A program made the translations under genes and the position numbers. Shown one piece after another: positions 26,170 to 35,960 of a DNA stretch of 64,000 bases (position 1 is its first letter; each line of letters starts with the position of its first letter). Where the stretch lies: positions 62,001 to 126,000 of the forward strand of contig NZ_JBHOQR010000014.1 in the NCBI RefSeq assembly GCF_042408815.1. The letters are read 5' to 3'. The notes beneath the pieces are model-generated. The model saw nothing but the letters and a program-made list of their open reading frames with translations, was not told the DNA's origin and did no database searches. The DNA is from Thermoflexus sp042408815. Lineage in GTDB: Bacteria; Chloroflexota; Anaerolineae; Thermoflexales; Thermoflexaceae.

Positions 26170-27195
26170 TCAATGCTCCGAGGCGAGCCTTCGGGTATAT
26201 GCGACGTATTCTTCCAGAACCGCCAGAGCCCTTCCGCTCACCAACGCCTGCTCCGCCCGCGCCAGGCCTTCGCGGATATCCTCCACCTGATCCGCGGCCC
26301 GCAAGGCGAAGGCAGCGTTGAGCAAGACCGCGATGCGAAGCGGCCCGTTCTCCTGGCCCTGGAACAGAGCCCGCAACCGCTGAGCGTTCTCCTCCGGAGT
26401 GGCCCCGCGGAGGGCCTCCAGAGGCGCTCGAGGGATCCCGTAATCCACAGGATCAAAGATCCAGGTGCGGACCTGCCCGTTGGCATATTCTGCCACCCGG
26501 GTGGGGCCAGAGGGCGTCACCTCATCGACGTTGCCCACGCCGCAGATCACCAGCGCATGCCGGCTCCCCAAGGCGCCCAGCACCTCCGCCAGGGGCTCCA
26601 GCAGGTGAGGATCGAACACGCCCATCACCTGGTAAGGTACCTCCGCCGGATTACACAGCGGCCCCAGGATATTGAAGATGGTTCGGACGCCGATCTCCCG
26701 GCGGGGGCCGATAGCATGTTTCATCGCCGGATGAAAGGCGGGGGCGAACAGGAAAGCGAATCCGATTTCCTCCAACGCCCGGGCCGCATGCTGTGGGGTC
26801 AGGGTCAGCTCGGCGCCCAGAGCCGCCAGGAGATCCGCGCTGCCGCTGGGGCTGGAGACCGCGCGATTGCCGTGTTTGGCCACCGGCACACCGGCCCCCG
26901 CCGTGACAAACGCAGCGGCGGTGGAAAGATTAAAGGTCCGAGCGCCATCTCCCCCTGTGCCACACGTATCGACCGCAAGGCCTTCATAGGGCACCCGCTG
27001 CATCGCCCGGCGCATCGCCCGGGCGCATCCGACGATCTCAGGAATGGTTTCCCCCTTCATCCGCAAGGCGATCAGGAACGCGCCGATCTGAGCCGGGGTG
27101 GCTTCCCCCGTCATAATCGCTTCCATCGCTGCCTGAGCTTCCTCCGCCGTCAGGTTCTCCTGTTTGACCAGCTTGGCAATCGCCTCCCGGATCAT
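26170..27195 (-). CDS. trpD: Anthranilate phosphoribosyltransferase
   Basis: The product is 341 residues. It transfers phosphoribose from PRPP to anthranilate. The glycine-rich PRPP loop is VDTCGTGGDGARTFNLSTA, followed by AKHGNRAVSS; NPAEVPYQVMGVF and GNVDE are further family motifs. It is a separate gene, not fused to trpG. Confidence 0.96.
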   Translation of the reverse strand: MIREAIAKLVKQENLTAEEAQAAMEAIMTGEATPAQIGAFLIALRMKGETIPEIVGCARAMRRAMQRVPYEGLAVDTCGTGGDGARTFNLSTAAAFVTAGAGVPVAKHGNRAVSSPSGSADLLAALGAELTLTPQHAARALEEIGFAFLFAPAFHPAMKHAIGPRREIGVRTIFNILGPLCNPAEVPYQVMGVFDPHLLEPLAEVLGALGSRHALVICGVGNVDEVTPSGPTRVAEYANGQVRTWIFDPVDYGIPRAPLEALRGATPEENAQRLRALFQGQENGPLRIAVLLNAAFALRAADQVEDIREGLARAEQALVSGRALAVLEEYVAYTRRLASEH

Positions 27196-27273
27196 CTTCC
27201 ACCTCCCCGGCGAACCCGATGTTTGGCGGAACTGCGATCGACATCCGGCCGCTTCTGGGCTTCGTCGGATCGC

Positions 27274-27903
27274 TCACGGCCCAACCACCACATCATCCCT
27301 GCAAGAGACATCGCCGTATCCCCCAATGGCGAGAAAATTCCGTAACAGGCGCAATCCCTCGGGCGTGAGGACGGACTCCGGATGAAACTGCACACCGAAT
27401 GTGGGATGCGTGCGATGCCGGAGGGCCATGATTTCCCCCTCCGGCGTGCGAGCGGCCACCTCCAGGGCCTCGGGGAGCGGCTCCGCGACCAGCAGGGAAT
27501 GATAACGGCCGGCTATAAAGGGATTCGGGAGCCCGGCGAAGAGATCCCGCCCATCGTGCAGGATCGGCGAAGCCTTGCCGTGCATCAACCTCCCGGCGCG
27601 GACCACCCGTCCGCCGAAGGCGGCGGCGATTGCCTGATGCCCTAAGCAGACCCCTAGGATCGGGACCTGACCGCTCAGGGCGCGGATCACCGGGATCGTC
27701 ACGCCCGCATCCTCCGGGCGCCCCGGACCCGGTGAGATCACGATCGCAGAAGGGCGCAGCTCGGCCACCTCCTCGACATCCATCGCATCGTTCCGGATCA
27801 CCCGGAGGGGCATGTCCGCACGCCCGATTTCCAGAAGCAACTGGCCCAGGATCTGAACCAGGTTATAGGTGAACGAGTCATAGTTATCAATGACCAGGAG
27901 CAT
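27274..27903 (-). CDS. trpG: Anthranilate synthase component II (glutamine amidotransferase)
   Basis: The product is 209 residues from ATG 27903, with AAAGGAGGAGG upstream; an upstream in-frame start at 27996 would overlap trpE and add a poor extension. It is a class I amidotransferase supplying ammonia to TrpE. The nucleophile Cys is in GVCLGHQAIAAAFGG, and the His-Glu pair in FGVQFHPESVLTPEG. It could also serve p-aminobenzoate synthesis, as single trpG/pabA genes often do. Confidence 0.96.
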   Translation of the reverse strand: MLLVIDNYDSFTYNLVQILGQLLLEIGRADMPLRVIRNDAMDVEEVAELRPSAIVISPGPGRPEDAGVTIPVIRALSGQVPILGVCLGHQAIAAAFGGRVVRAGRLMHGKASPILHDGRDLFAGLPNPFIAGRYHSLLVAEPLPEALEVAARTPEGEIMALRHRTHPTFGVQFHPESVLTPEGLRLLRNFLAIGGYGDVSCRDDVVVGP

Positions 27904-27934
27904 TTCCTCCTCCTTTCCCTGCCGATCCACCTGT

Positions 27935-29437
27935 TTACAGTTCCTCGACGGAGGATCGCTCCGTCCTCCCGCCCTTTGGCTCATGGGCCTCGTCAACAGC
28001 TCGCTGCATGGCCCGCGCCTTGTTTCGGGTTTCCTCCTCCTCCCGTTCGGGGATCGAATCGGCCACGATGCCGGCCCCCGCCTGCACGATCGCCATGTCT
28101 CCCTGCACCATCACGGTGCGGATGGTGATGCACCAGTCGGCGTTCCCCCGGGGGTCGAAATACCCCACGCCGCCGGCGTAAGGCCCTCGCGCGGCTCCCT
28201 CCAGCTCCGCGATGATCTCCATCGCCCGCACCTTGGGAGCCCCCGAGACGGTTCCCGCAGGGAAGGCGGCGGCCAGGGCATCGAAGGCATCGCAATCGGA
28301 GCGCAACCGCCCGCGGACCGTGGACACCAAGTGCATCACGTGGGAATAGCGCTCCACGGCCATGAATGCCTCCACCCGCACCGTTCCGTAAGCGCAGACC
28401 CGCCCGAGGTCGTTGCGGCCGAGATCCACCAGCATCACGTGCTCCGCCTGCTCCTTGGGGTCCGCCCGGAGCTCAGCTTCCAGTCGCTGATCTTCCTCCA
28501 CGGTTCGACCCCGGGGGCGCGTTCCGGCGATCGGGCGGATCGTCGCCTCGCCCTCCTCCACCCGCACGAGCATCTCCGGCGATGCGCCAATCAACGTCAG
28601 ATCCTCGCCGTTCCGTCCCAGGCCCGGCAGGTGGAGGAAAAACAAGTAGGGGGAAGGGTTTAGACGACGCAACGCCCGGTAGATAGCAAAGGGCGAGACC
28701 CCGATCGGCCGGCTCCAGCGCCGGGCCAGGACAATTTGAAAAGCATCTCCCGCAGCGATGTATTCCTTCGCCGCCCGCACCATCGCGCCGAAGCGCTCCG
28801 CATCCGTGTGCGCCCGCCAGGAAGCCGCTTCGTTCCCTGGACGAGGGCATGCGGAATCCGGCGGGGGAGGATCCTCCAGGCGCCGCTGAAGTTCTGTTAG
28901 GCGATTTTCTGCCTGTCGTTCCTCCCCTGGCTTCGCCAGGCTGAAGAGCGAGAGGGTCTGGGTCACGTGGTCGAAGACCAGCAAGGTCTCCACCTGCATC
29001 AAGACGGCGTCCGGGAACGCCAGGTCCATGCGGGGCGCCCGGGGCGCTCGATCGAAGAAGGCGGCCATCTCATACCCCAGGTAACCGGCCAGCCCGCCGA
29101 TGAAGCGGGGCCATGGTTGTGCATCGCCCTCCGGAGTCATGGCGGCCAGGGCCTCCCTCCAGACAGCGAAGGGATGGAGCCGGCGCAGATCATAGACGCG
29201 ATCGCCCTGCGGCCCGATCTCCTCCATCCGATCCCCATCCACCCGGTAGATCACCCGAGGCATGAGGCCAATGAACGAATATCGGGCCAGGTAGGCACCG
29301 CCCTCCACGCTCTCGAACAAGAAAGATGGCCCCTGCGGACAGAGCACCTGATACAGGCGGATAGGCGTCCACAGATCGGCAGGCATCGTCCAGCGGATCA
29401 CCCGCACGGAGCCCCTGAAAACGCCTTCTTTTGACAT
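27935..29437 (-). CDS. trpE: Anthranilate synthase component I
   Basis: The product is 500 residues. It makes anthranilate from chorismate with ammonia from TrpG. The catalytic core shows FQIVLARRW, IGASPEMLVR, PIAGTRPRGRT and the strongly conserved GTVSGAPKVRAMEI and GYFDPRGNADWCITIRT. An N-terminal feedback domain is present (SFLFESVEGG, near the usual LLES site, here LFES), so tryptophan inhibition is likely. It is the first gene of the operon, 60 bp after the T-box terminator. Confidence 0.96.
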   Translation of the reverse strand: MSKEGVFRGSVRVIRWTMPADLWTPIRLYQVLCPQGPSFLFESVEGGAYLARYSFIGLMPRVIYRVDGDRMEEIGPQGDRVYDLRRLHPFAVWREALAAMTPEGDAQPWPRFIGGLAGYLGYEMAAFFDRAPRAPRMDLAFPDAVLMQVETLLVFDHVTQTLSLFSLAKPGEERQAENRLTELQRRLEDPPPPDSACPRPGNEAASWRAHTDAERFGAMVRAAKEYIAAGDAFQIVLARRWSRPIGVSPFAIYRALRRLNPSPYLFFLHLPGLGRNGEDLTLIGASPEMLVRVEEGEATIRPIAGTRPRGRTVEEDQRLEAELRADPKEQAEHVMLVDLGRNDLGRVCAYGTVRVEAFMAVERYSHVMHLVSTVRGRLRSDCDAFDALAAAFPAGTVSGAPKVRAMEIIAELEGAARGPYAGGVGYFDPRGNADWCITIRTVMVQGDMAIVQAGAGIVADSIPEREEEETRNKARAMQRAVDEAHEPKGGRTERSSVEEL

Positions 29438-29498
29438 GCGACCCCCCTTGAGAAGGCAAAGCCAATTGATCCGTTCCCTTCCCCTCCACCGGGCCTAT

Positions 29499-29534
29499 AA
29501 AAAAAGCGCCCGTCCCTCTGTGAGGGACGGGCGC
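29499..29534 (-). terminator. Intrinsic terminator of the trp T-box
   Basis: A 13-bp GC-rich stem pairs 29506-29518 with 29522-29534 (3-nt loop), followed on the minus transcript by seven U (29505-29499). Its upstream arm is next to the T-box core, so the alternative antiterminator can form. Confidence 0.95.
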
Positions 29535-29870
29535 CGTTGTGGCCCCGTGGTGCCACCCTCATGAGGCAGGTCAGCGCTTTCCTGAATGGAAGGGCTCGAT
29601 CCCCTCCGCGCGTGAGGCAAGGGGAAAGCCGCTGGCCAGCCTCCCTCGTTCGCGGGGACGGGATGGCTTCCCATCCGATCCCCTCCGCCCCGATAACGGT
29701 GGCGACTCCGGCCAGGACTACTGTGGGCAGGGTCCGCCCAGTTCGTCCGGCGACTCCCGGGCCCATTCAGCCTCGGCGTGCGCAGCGGGCTTCCACCTTC
29801 CCCCGCCTCTCTGGGCGCCGGCCCGAGGCCTACTCCTCCCGTTCACCGTCTTTCGAAAAGATCAATTTTG
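29499..29870 (-). promoter_or_regulatory. Tryptophan T-box riboswitch leader of the trp operon
   Basis: Read on the minus strand, the leader shows the ordered T-box elements: a Stem I with a GGAGTAGG bulge, then an AGAGAG distal element and GGTGGAAG, then a specifier loop with GAA-TGG (UGG codon at 29763-29765, Trp), and the T-box core GGTGGCACCACGG (29545-29557) followed at once by the terminator hairpin. Uncharged tRNA-Trp pairs with UGG and with the core and prevents termination, so the operon is made when tryptophan is short. The exact 5' limit is estimated from the promoter. Confidence 0.92.
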
Positions 29871-29876
29871 CGTATA

Positions 29877-29905
29877 ACTATATGCCTTTCTCTCCACCTT
29901 GTCAA
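29877..29905 (-). promoter_or_regulatory. Sigma-70 promoter of the trp operon
   Basis: On the minus strand TTGACA (29900-29905), exactly 17 bp, TATAGT (29877-29882). Expected start is near 29870, 433 nt before trpE. Confidence 0.9.
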
Positions 29906-30058
29906 TAGGGGGGTGTGCCTATGCGGGGCGAGAGGGTGAACAGGCCAGCGCCCCAGGGCCGAATCTGATCATCAGACCCTCCCGGCGTGGGAGTAGGAGT
30001 GATCCCGCCCCCTCCAGGCGAATTTTTCCAAGGGGCTCCTTGGCGGCAGCGCGCGTTT

Positions 30059-31471
30059 TCATAACGAAAGCCTGCCGAGCATCAGCCATAGAATGCCCAG
30101 CAGAAGCGTTCCCACCCCGGCGAGGGAAACAGAGAGGCGGACCCAGGGATAGGGCCTCGGAAGGCGCGCCGGCACCTCCGGACCCATCCACATCGCGACC
30201 ACCACGCGCAGATAGAAATACGCGGAGATCACGGTTGTGACAACGCCCACGATCACCAGGGCGATCCATCCGGCCTGCCAGGCCGCCGCAAACAGCAGGA
30301 GCTTGGCGAAGAACCCCGCGGTGGGGGGCACCCCGATGAGGGACAGCATGAAGAGGGCCATTGCGATGCCCATCCCCGGCGACCTCCGGGCGACTCCTGC
30401 ATAGGCCCGGAAGGATTGATCTTCTCCTTCGGGGCCGACCATTCCCACCGCCACCGCGAAGGCCCCCATAGTTGCCAGGGTGTAAGCCAGGAGATAGAAC
30501 ATCACGCCAGGCACGGCCAGGCCAGGATCTCCCAATAATCCCATGAGCAGATAGCCGGCATGAGCGATGCTGGAGTATGCCATCATCCGCTTGAAGTTCG
30601 ACTGCATCAGAGCGACCCCGTTGCCCACCAGCATGGTCGCCGCCGCCATCAGGGCCACCGGGCCGCTCCACAGGGCCACGGCAGGACCCAGCCCGAGCAG
30701 GAACACTCGGATCAGAGCCGCCACGGCGGCTGTCTTGGTGGCCGCCGCCATGAAACCGGTGACCGGCGTCGGCGCCCCCTCATAGACATCGGGGGTCCAG
30801 AGATGGAAGGGAACCGCGGCCACCTTGAATCCCAGGGCCACCAGCAACATGGCGCCGCCGATCCAGACCAGCGGTTGCGCCCCCGGATCCGGACGCTTCC
30901 ACCATGCCGCCAGGTCGCTCAAATTGGTCAAGCCTGTCCCGGCGAAAATCAACGCGATTCCGAACACCAGGAACGCCGAGGCAAAGGCGCCCAGCAGAAA
31001 ATACTTCAGGGCCGCCTCCTCGGATTCCAGCTGGGGGCGGGCAAAGCCGGCCAGCACATACAAAGGGAAGGAGAGCCACTCCAGAGCGAGGAACAAGATC
31101 AGCAGATCTGTGGCCACAGCCATCAGCAGCATCCCGGCAGCAGCCAGCAGGAGAAACACATAATACTCCCCCCGCTCGATCCCTCGATCTGCCAGATAAT
31201 GCCGCGAGAGCAGGATGGCAAGCCCGGTACCGATCAGGATGGTCAGGCTCAACCAGAAGGCCATGGGGTCCCAGCGCACCATCCGATAGGGGCCCTCGAC
31301 CTCCCCACGGCCGGCCAGCGCGGCGACAACCCCCAACGCCAGTGCGGTGATCCCCAACGCCCCCCAGGCCATCCCAGCGGCCGATCCCGGACGCCGGAAC
31401 GCCTCAACGAGCAACAATCCCAAGGCACCTGCAGCCAAAACCAGCGTCGGCAGCAACGGCCATCCCATCAT
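30059..31471 (-). CDS. nuoN: NADH-quinone oxidoreductase subunit N
   Basis: The product is 470 residues from ATG 31471 (next codon also ATG); an in-frame TTG at 31555 would overlap nuoM and add an unlikely extension. It is an antiporter-like membrane subunit with about 14 helices, part of the proton-pumping arm of complex I. Motifs include FLALEWLSFPLYVLAGF (conserved membrane Glu), LGFKVAAVPFHLWTPDVYEGAPTPVTGFM (conserved Lys), and SIAHAGYLLMGL. It is the last gene of the nuo operon; I see no convincing terminator in the 150 bp before the trp promoter. Confidence 0.95.
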   Translation of the reverse strand: MMGWPLLPTLVLAAGALGLLLVEAFRRPGSAAGMAWGALGITALALGVVAALAGRGEVEGPYRMVRWDPMAFWLSLTILIGTGLAILLSRHYLADRGIERGEYYVFLLLAAAGMLLMAVATDLLILFLALEWLSFPLYVLAGFARPQLESEEAALKYFLLGAFASAFLVFGIALIFAGTGLTNLSDLAAWWKRPDPGAQPLVWIGGAMLLVALGFKVAAVPFHLWTPDVYEGAPTPVTGFMAAATKTAAVAALIRVFLLGLGPAVALWSGPVALMAAATMLVGNGVALMQSNFKRMMAYSSIAHAGYLLMGLLGDPGLAVPGVMFYLLAYTLATMGAFAVAVGMVGPEGEDQSFRAYAGVARRSPGMGIAMALFMLSLIGVPPTAGFFAKLLLFAAAWQAGWIALVIVGVVTTVISAYFYLRVVVAMWMGPEVPARLPRPYPWVRLSVSLAGVGTLLLGILWLMLGRLSL

Positions 31472-31541
31472 CCGCCCCTGTTCTCCCGGTTGATTTCTCT
31501 CCAGAGGGTGCACCCAATGCGGAAGCGGGATCGTTGAAGGA

Positions 31542-33065
31542 TTAACGCGCGGCAAGCGCTGCCTGAGCGAGAGCCTCCATGCCCTGCCGGATCGAAGCCT
31601 GCATCGCGGCGAAGAACGGCATGGGATAAAGGCCGATCAGCAGGATCAGGGCCAGCAACGGCGCCATGATCGCCAGCTCCCGGCTGCTCAGATCCGGCAA
31701 TCCCCGCCACCGGTCCGGCAACGGGCCATGGAGCACGCGCATCAGCATCGTCAGAATGTAAATCGCCGCCAGCACGACCCCCAGGGCCGCTGCCGCCGTC
31801 AACCCGCGGGCAGCCGGGCCCAGCGTTGCGGATCCAAAGGCCCCCAGCAGGATCAGGAACTCCCCCACGAAGCCGTTCAACCCAGGCAATCCCATCGAGG
31901 AGAGGCCTACCACCATGAGAATGCCGCCATATACCGGAAGGGCCTTCCACAACCCGCCCAGCTCCCGGAAATCTCGGGTGTGGGTCCGCTCATATAGCAT
32001 CCCGACCAGCAGGAACAGCCCTCCGGTGCTTAGGCCGTGGTTGACCATCTGGAGAAGCGCCGCCTGCACCCCTAACGGGTTCAGCGCCGAGAGCCCTAGC
32101 ATGACAAATCCCATATGAGAGACGCTGGAGAAGGCCACCAGGCGCTTGAAATCATCTTGGGCATAAGAAGCTAGCGCTCCATACAGGATCGCCACCACCG
32201 CAAGGATAGCCAGAGGAACAGCCAGCTCCCGAGCGGCCACCGGGAACAGCGAGAAGCTGAACCGCAGGAACCCATAAGCCCCCATCTTCAACAGGAGGGC
32301 GGCCAGGATCACGGAGCCCGCCGTCGGGGCTTCCACATGGGCATCCGGCAGCCATGAATGGAAAGGCCACATCGGCACCTTGATGGCGAAGGCCAGCCCG
32401 AAGGCCAGAAACAACCAGCGCTGGGCGGCCGGGGAGAGCAGCGGGCTCAAATGCGAGGCCATCCATACCGGATCGAAGGTCCCTGTCCCTGTGAGCGGGC
32501 GCGAGAGAAGCCACATGGCTACAATCGCCACCAGCATGAACCCAGATCCGGCCATCGTATACAGGAAGAACTTGATCGCCGCATAGATCCGTCGTGGGCC
32601 GCCCCAGATCCCGATCAGCAGGGTCATGGGGACCAGGGTGAATTCCCAGAAGATATAAAACAGCAGAAGGTCCAGGGCGAGGAATACCCCCAGCACCCCC
32701 GTCTCCAACAACAGCATCAGCGCCATGTATTCCTTCACCCGCTCCTCGATGGCCCACGAGGCCAGCAGGGCAAGGGGGAAGATCAGCGCGGTGAGCAGCA
32801 CCAGCCACAGGCTGATCCCATCCACCCCCACCCGATAAGCCGCCCCGATGGATGGCGCCCAGTCCCACTGGTGAACGAACTGGGGGCCAGGTTGGGCCGG
32901 GTCGAACCTGGATAGAAGCCCCAACCCCAGCGCCAGGACTCCCAGGCTGGTTCCCAGGGCAACCCAGCGGATGGGCCCCACACGCTCCCGGGGAATCCCC
33001 ATGATCAGAGAGGCCCCCATGAGGGGCAGGAGCAGCATCCACGTCAAGATGGGGAAGCTCGCCAT
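31542..33065 (-). CDS. nuoM: NADH-quinone oxidoreductase subunit M
   Basis: The product is 507 residues, an antiporter-like proton-channel subunit. Conserved elements include FYIFWEFTLVPMTLLIGIWGG (membrane Glu), AIKVPMWPFHSWLPDAHVEAPTAGSV (membrane Lys) and FSSVSHMGFVMLGL. It lies between nuoL and nuoN, in the usual L-M-N order, with 13 bp to nuoL. Confidence 0.96.
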   Translation of the reverse strand: MASFPILTWMLLLPLMGASLIMGIPRERVGPIRWVALGTSLGVLALGLGLLSRFDPAQPGPQFVHQWDWAPSIGAAYRVGVDGISLWLVLLTALIFPLALLASWAIEERVKEYMALMLLLETGVLGVFLALDLLLFYIFWEFTLVPMTLLIGIWGGPRRIYAAIKFFLYTMAGSGFMLVAIVAMWLLSRPLTGTGTFDPVWMASHLSPLLSPAAQRWLFLAFGLAFAIKVPMWPFHSWLPDAHVEAPTAGSVILAALLLKMGAYGFLRFSFSLFPVAARELAVPLAILAVVAILYGALASYAQDDFKRLVAFSSVSHMGFVMLGLSALNPLGVQAALLQMVNHGLSTGGLFLLVGMLYERTHTRDFRELGGLWKALPVYGGILMVVGLSSMGLPGLNGFVGEFLILLGAFGSATLGPAARGLTAAAALGVVLAAIYILTMLMRVLHGPLPDRWRGLPDLSSRELAIMAPLLALILLIGLYPMPFFAAMQASIRQGMEALAQAALAAR

Positions 33066-33078
33066 CGGTTCCTGCTCC

Positions 33079-35004
33079 TTATCGCAACACCCAGAGAATA
33101 TAGAACACCAGAAGAACAGCGCCGATCAGCACCGAGAGGCCATACTGGCGCACATAGCCGCTGCTCCAGCGGCGCACCCTTCCGGCCGCCGATTGCACCA
33201 GGCGGGCCAGACCGTTGACCACCCCATCGATCCCATGCGGCTCCACCACCTCCGCTACCCACCTGGCCACCCTTTCGAAAGAGCGAACGAAGAGGAGATC
33301 ATAGAGCTCATCGACATAGAGCTTCCGATTCAACGCCGTGAAGAAACCCCGCAGCACAGGGCGCAATGGGTCCTCTACCCCCTCCGGCCATGCCTGGGGC
33401 CGGTAAATCGCCCACGCCGCCCCGATCCCGGCCAGGGCGATCAGCGTGCCCCACAGCGCCGGTTCCGGGTGGAAAACGGGAGGATGCTCGGGCTCCAGCC
33501 AGGCGCTGAGGGCCCCTAACCCCGGGGCATTGATCCAGCCGGCCACCACGGAGAAGCAAGCGAGAATCGCCAAGGGCACGGTCATCACCGACGGGCTCTC
33601 GTGGGCATGAGCGGCCGCATGGCTTCGGGGGGCGCCCGCGAAAACCATCGCCACTTGGCGGGTCATATAGAACGCCGTAAGGAAAGCGGCCGCCAGCAGC
33701 AGCCCATAGGCGAACGTCGCCCATCCTCCTATACCCCTCAGGGAGACCAGGATCTCATCCTTGCTCCAGAACCCGGCCAGCGGAGGGAGCCCCGCCAGCG
33801 CCGCCGCCCCGATCCCATACGTCCAGAAGGTAAGGGGCATCCGTCGGGCCAATCCTCCCATCCGGCGCATGTCATTGGGGTCAAAGGGCGAGGACACGCC
33901 ATAATGGCGATGGGCATGCTCCAGGGCGTGGATCACAGAGCCTGCCCCCAGGAAGAGCAGGGCTTTAAAGAAGGCATGCGTGCCCAGATGGAAGATCGCG
34001 GCCCCGACGGCTCCAGCTCCGGCGGCCGCCACCATGTAGCCCAGCTGGGAGATCGTGGAGAAGGCCAGCACCCGCTTGATGTCGAACTGGCCGATGGCAA
34101 TCAGGGCGGCCCACAACGCCGTCACTGCCCCCATCCACGTCACCACCCCCTGGACGACGGGCGCCGCCGCGAAAAGGGGATGGGCCCGGGCGATCAGGTA
34201 AACCCCAGCCGTGACCATGGTCGCTGCATGGATCAGCGCGGAGACCGGCGTGGGGCCAGCCATCGCATCAGGCAGCCAGACGTAGAGCGGGATCTGGGCG
34301 CTTTTGCCGGTCACCCCCACAAACAGAAGCAGGGCGATGAGCGGGATCATCCCCTTCTCCACCGCCCCGTGTTCCACCGCCTCAAAAATCGGCCCATAGC
34401 GGAACGTGCCGAAGGTCCAGAAGAGCAACAACAGGCCCAGGGTGAAGCCGAAATCCCCAATGCGGTTCACAATGAAGGCTTTGCGGCCTGCCCAGGCGTT
34501 ATAGGGGACCTCGAACCAGAATCCGATCAGGAGATAGGAGCAGAGCCCCACCAGTTCCCAGCCCACAAAAAGAACGAGGAAGCTATCAGCCAGGACCAGG
34601 AGGAGCATGGAGGCCAGGAACAAGTTCAGGAACATGAAGAAGCGACGGATATAGGGATCGCCCGCCATGTAGCCGATGGAGTAAACGTGAATCAGCGTCC
34701 CCACCAGGGTGACGATCAGCGCCATGGCCGTGGAGAGGGGATCGATCCGCAATCCCACCTCCGCCGTCAGTGGGGGAACGATCGCCCAGTGGTATAGGCG
34801 GACTTCCACCAGCCGGGCCTCCGGCGGGTAGGCCAGCAGGGCCGCAAAGATCAGAACCGACATCCCGAAGGACGCGGCCGCGGCCATCGAGGACACCACC
34901 CCCACCGTCCGCTCCCGGGTCTGGCCGGTGGAAACCAGGTTGATCAGAAACCCAAGCAGTGGGAAAGCGATGATCAGCCAGGACCACTCGAACAGCGTTT
35001 CCAT
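33079..35004 (-). CDS. nuoL: NADH-quinone oxidoreductase subunit L
   Basis: The product is 641 residues, the largest antiporter-like subunit. Signatures are VGWELVGLCSYLLIGFWFE, TGKSAQIPLYVWLPDAMAGPTPVSALIHAATMVTAGVYLI, and FSTISQLGYM. A long C-terminal part (about 530-641) includes an amphipathic stretch and a final helix, matching the lateral helix that braces the membrane arm. A 102-bp gap with no visible gene separates it from nuoK. Confidence 0.97.
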   Translation of the reverse strand: METLFEWSWLIIAFPLLGFLINLVSTGQTRERTVGVVSSMAAAASFGMSVLIFAALLAYPPEARLVEVRLYHWAIVPPLTAEVGLRIDPLSTAMALIVTLVGTLIHVYSIGYMAGDPYIRRFFMFLNLFLASMLLLVLADSFLVLFVGWELVGLCSYLLIGFWFEVPYNAWAGRKAFIVNRIGDFGFTLGLLLLFWTFGTFRYGPIFEAVEHGAVEKGMIPLIALLLFVGVTGKSAQIPLYVWLPDAMAGPTPVSALIHAATMVTAGVYLIARAHPLFAAAPVVQGVVTWMGAVTALWAALIAIGQFDIKRVLAFSTISQLGYMVAAAGAGAVGAAIFHLGTHAFFKALLFLGAGSVIHALEHAHRHYGVSSPFDPNDMRRMGGLARRMPLTFWTYGIGAAALAGLPPLAGFWSKDEILVSLRGIGGWATFAYGLLLAAAFLTAFYMTRQVAMVFAGAPRSHAAAHAHESPSVMTVPLAILACFSVVAGWINAPGLGALSAWLEPEHPPVFHPEPALWGTLIALAGIGAAWAIYRPQAWPEGVEDPLRPVLRGFFTALNRKLYVDELYDLLFVRSFERVARWVAEVVEPHGIDGVVNGLARLVQSAAGRVRRWSSGYVRQYGLSVLIGAVLLVFYILWVLR

Positions 35005-35106
35005 TCCGGGCTCCTCGCAACGGGTTCAACCTCAGAAGGGTCGAACAGGGCACCTCCGGCATCCTGCTTAAACCCACCGGGAAATATCCTCCGGGCTTAG
35101 GTCGTT

Positions 35107-35412
35107 TCAGCCTCGCAAGCTGCTCAGCTCATCCACGTTCGTGGTCTTCTTGGTGCGGAAGATGGTGACCATCAGGGCGAGGCCCACCGCCACTTCAGCA
35201 GCGGCCACAGTTAATACAAAGAAGACGACCAGCTGCCCTTCCAGGAGGCCACGGTAGCGGGAAGCAGCCACAAAGGCCAGGCCCGCCGCGTTCAACATCA
35301 ACTCCACGCACATAAAAACGATCAAGGCATTCCGGCGAGTTAGAAAACCAACGGCACCGATCCCGAAGAGGATGGCGCTAAGGGCCAAATAATGGGTCAG
35401 TGGGACCATCAT
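35107..35412 (-). CDS. nuoK: NADH-quinone oxidoreductase subunit K
   Basis: The product is 101 residues with three membrane helices. The family Glu residues are in FMCVELMLNAAGLAFVA and AAAEVAVGLALM. It starts inside the nuoJ stop (ATGA overlap of 4 bases). Confidence 0.96.
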   Translation of the reverse strand: MMVPLTHYLALSAILFGIGAVGFLTRRNALIVFMCVELMLNAAGLAFVAASRYRGLLEGQLVVFFVLTVAAAEVAVGLALMVTIFRTKKTTNVDELSSLRG

Positions 35413-35921
35413 TTCCCCTCCGATCGGGAATCCCGGGCCAGCACCACTACGCCTACCATGGCGATGAGCAGGAGAATCGACGTGATTTCGAAAGGAAGTC
35501 CATAGGTCGTTAGCAGCCGCTCTCCAATGGTCGCGGGATCCCCCAGGGGGAAGGGAAGGTTCCCGGCGGGCGTCCGGCTGGCCGACGTCCGCAGAAAAGC
35601 GAACAGCGCTCCTCCGACCAGCGCGGCTCCCAGACCCCCCGCCAGCGGGGCCTGCCAGCGGAGGCCGGTCGCCCCCTCCACCCGCTCCGCTCCCAGCATC
35701 ATGATCACGAACAGAAACAACACCATCACGGCCCCGGCATAAACGGCGATCTGAACCATCGCCACAAAGGGGGCGCCCAACAGAAGATAGAAAACCGCCA
35801 CCACGGTCAGGTTCAGCACCAGGAACAGGGCACTGTGCACCGCATTCCGGGTGATCACCATCGCCAGGGCCGTGGCGATGGCGATCCCGGCCAGCAGATA
35901 AAATACGACCAGCTCGCCCAA
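35409..35921 (-). CDS. nuoJ: NADH-quinone oxidoreductase subunit J
   Basis: The product is 170 residues, with about five membrane helices. HSALFLVLNLTVVAVFYLLLGAPFVAMVQIAVYAGAVMVLFLFVIMML is the conserved core, including the pi-bulge helix region. It is coupled to nuoK by a 4-base overlap and lies 39 bp after nuoI. Confidence 0.95.
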   Translation of the reverse strand: MGELVVFYLLAGIAIATALAMVITRNAVHSALFLVLNLTVVAVFYLLLGAPFVAMVQIAVYAGAVMVLFLFVIMMLGAERVEGATGLRWQAPLAGGLGAALVGGALFAFLRTSASRTPAGNLPFPLGDPATIGERLLTTYGLPFEITSILLLIAMVGVVVLARDSRSEGK

Positions 35922-35960
35922 GAGAACCTCCGATCTGAAGTTTGCAGGCAGCTTCGGACC

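Noticed and set aside
30028..30043. CCAAGG-GGCT-CCTTGG hairpin after nuoN as a terminator
   Set aside because: On the nuo strand it is followed by A residues, not U, so it does not fit an intrinsic terminator.
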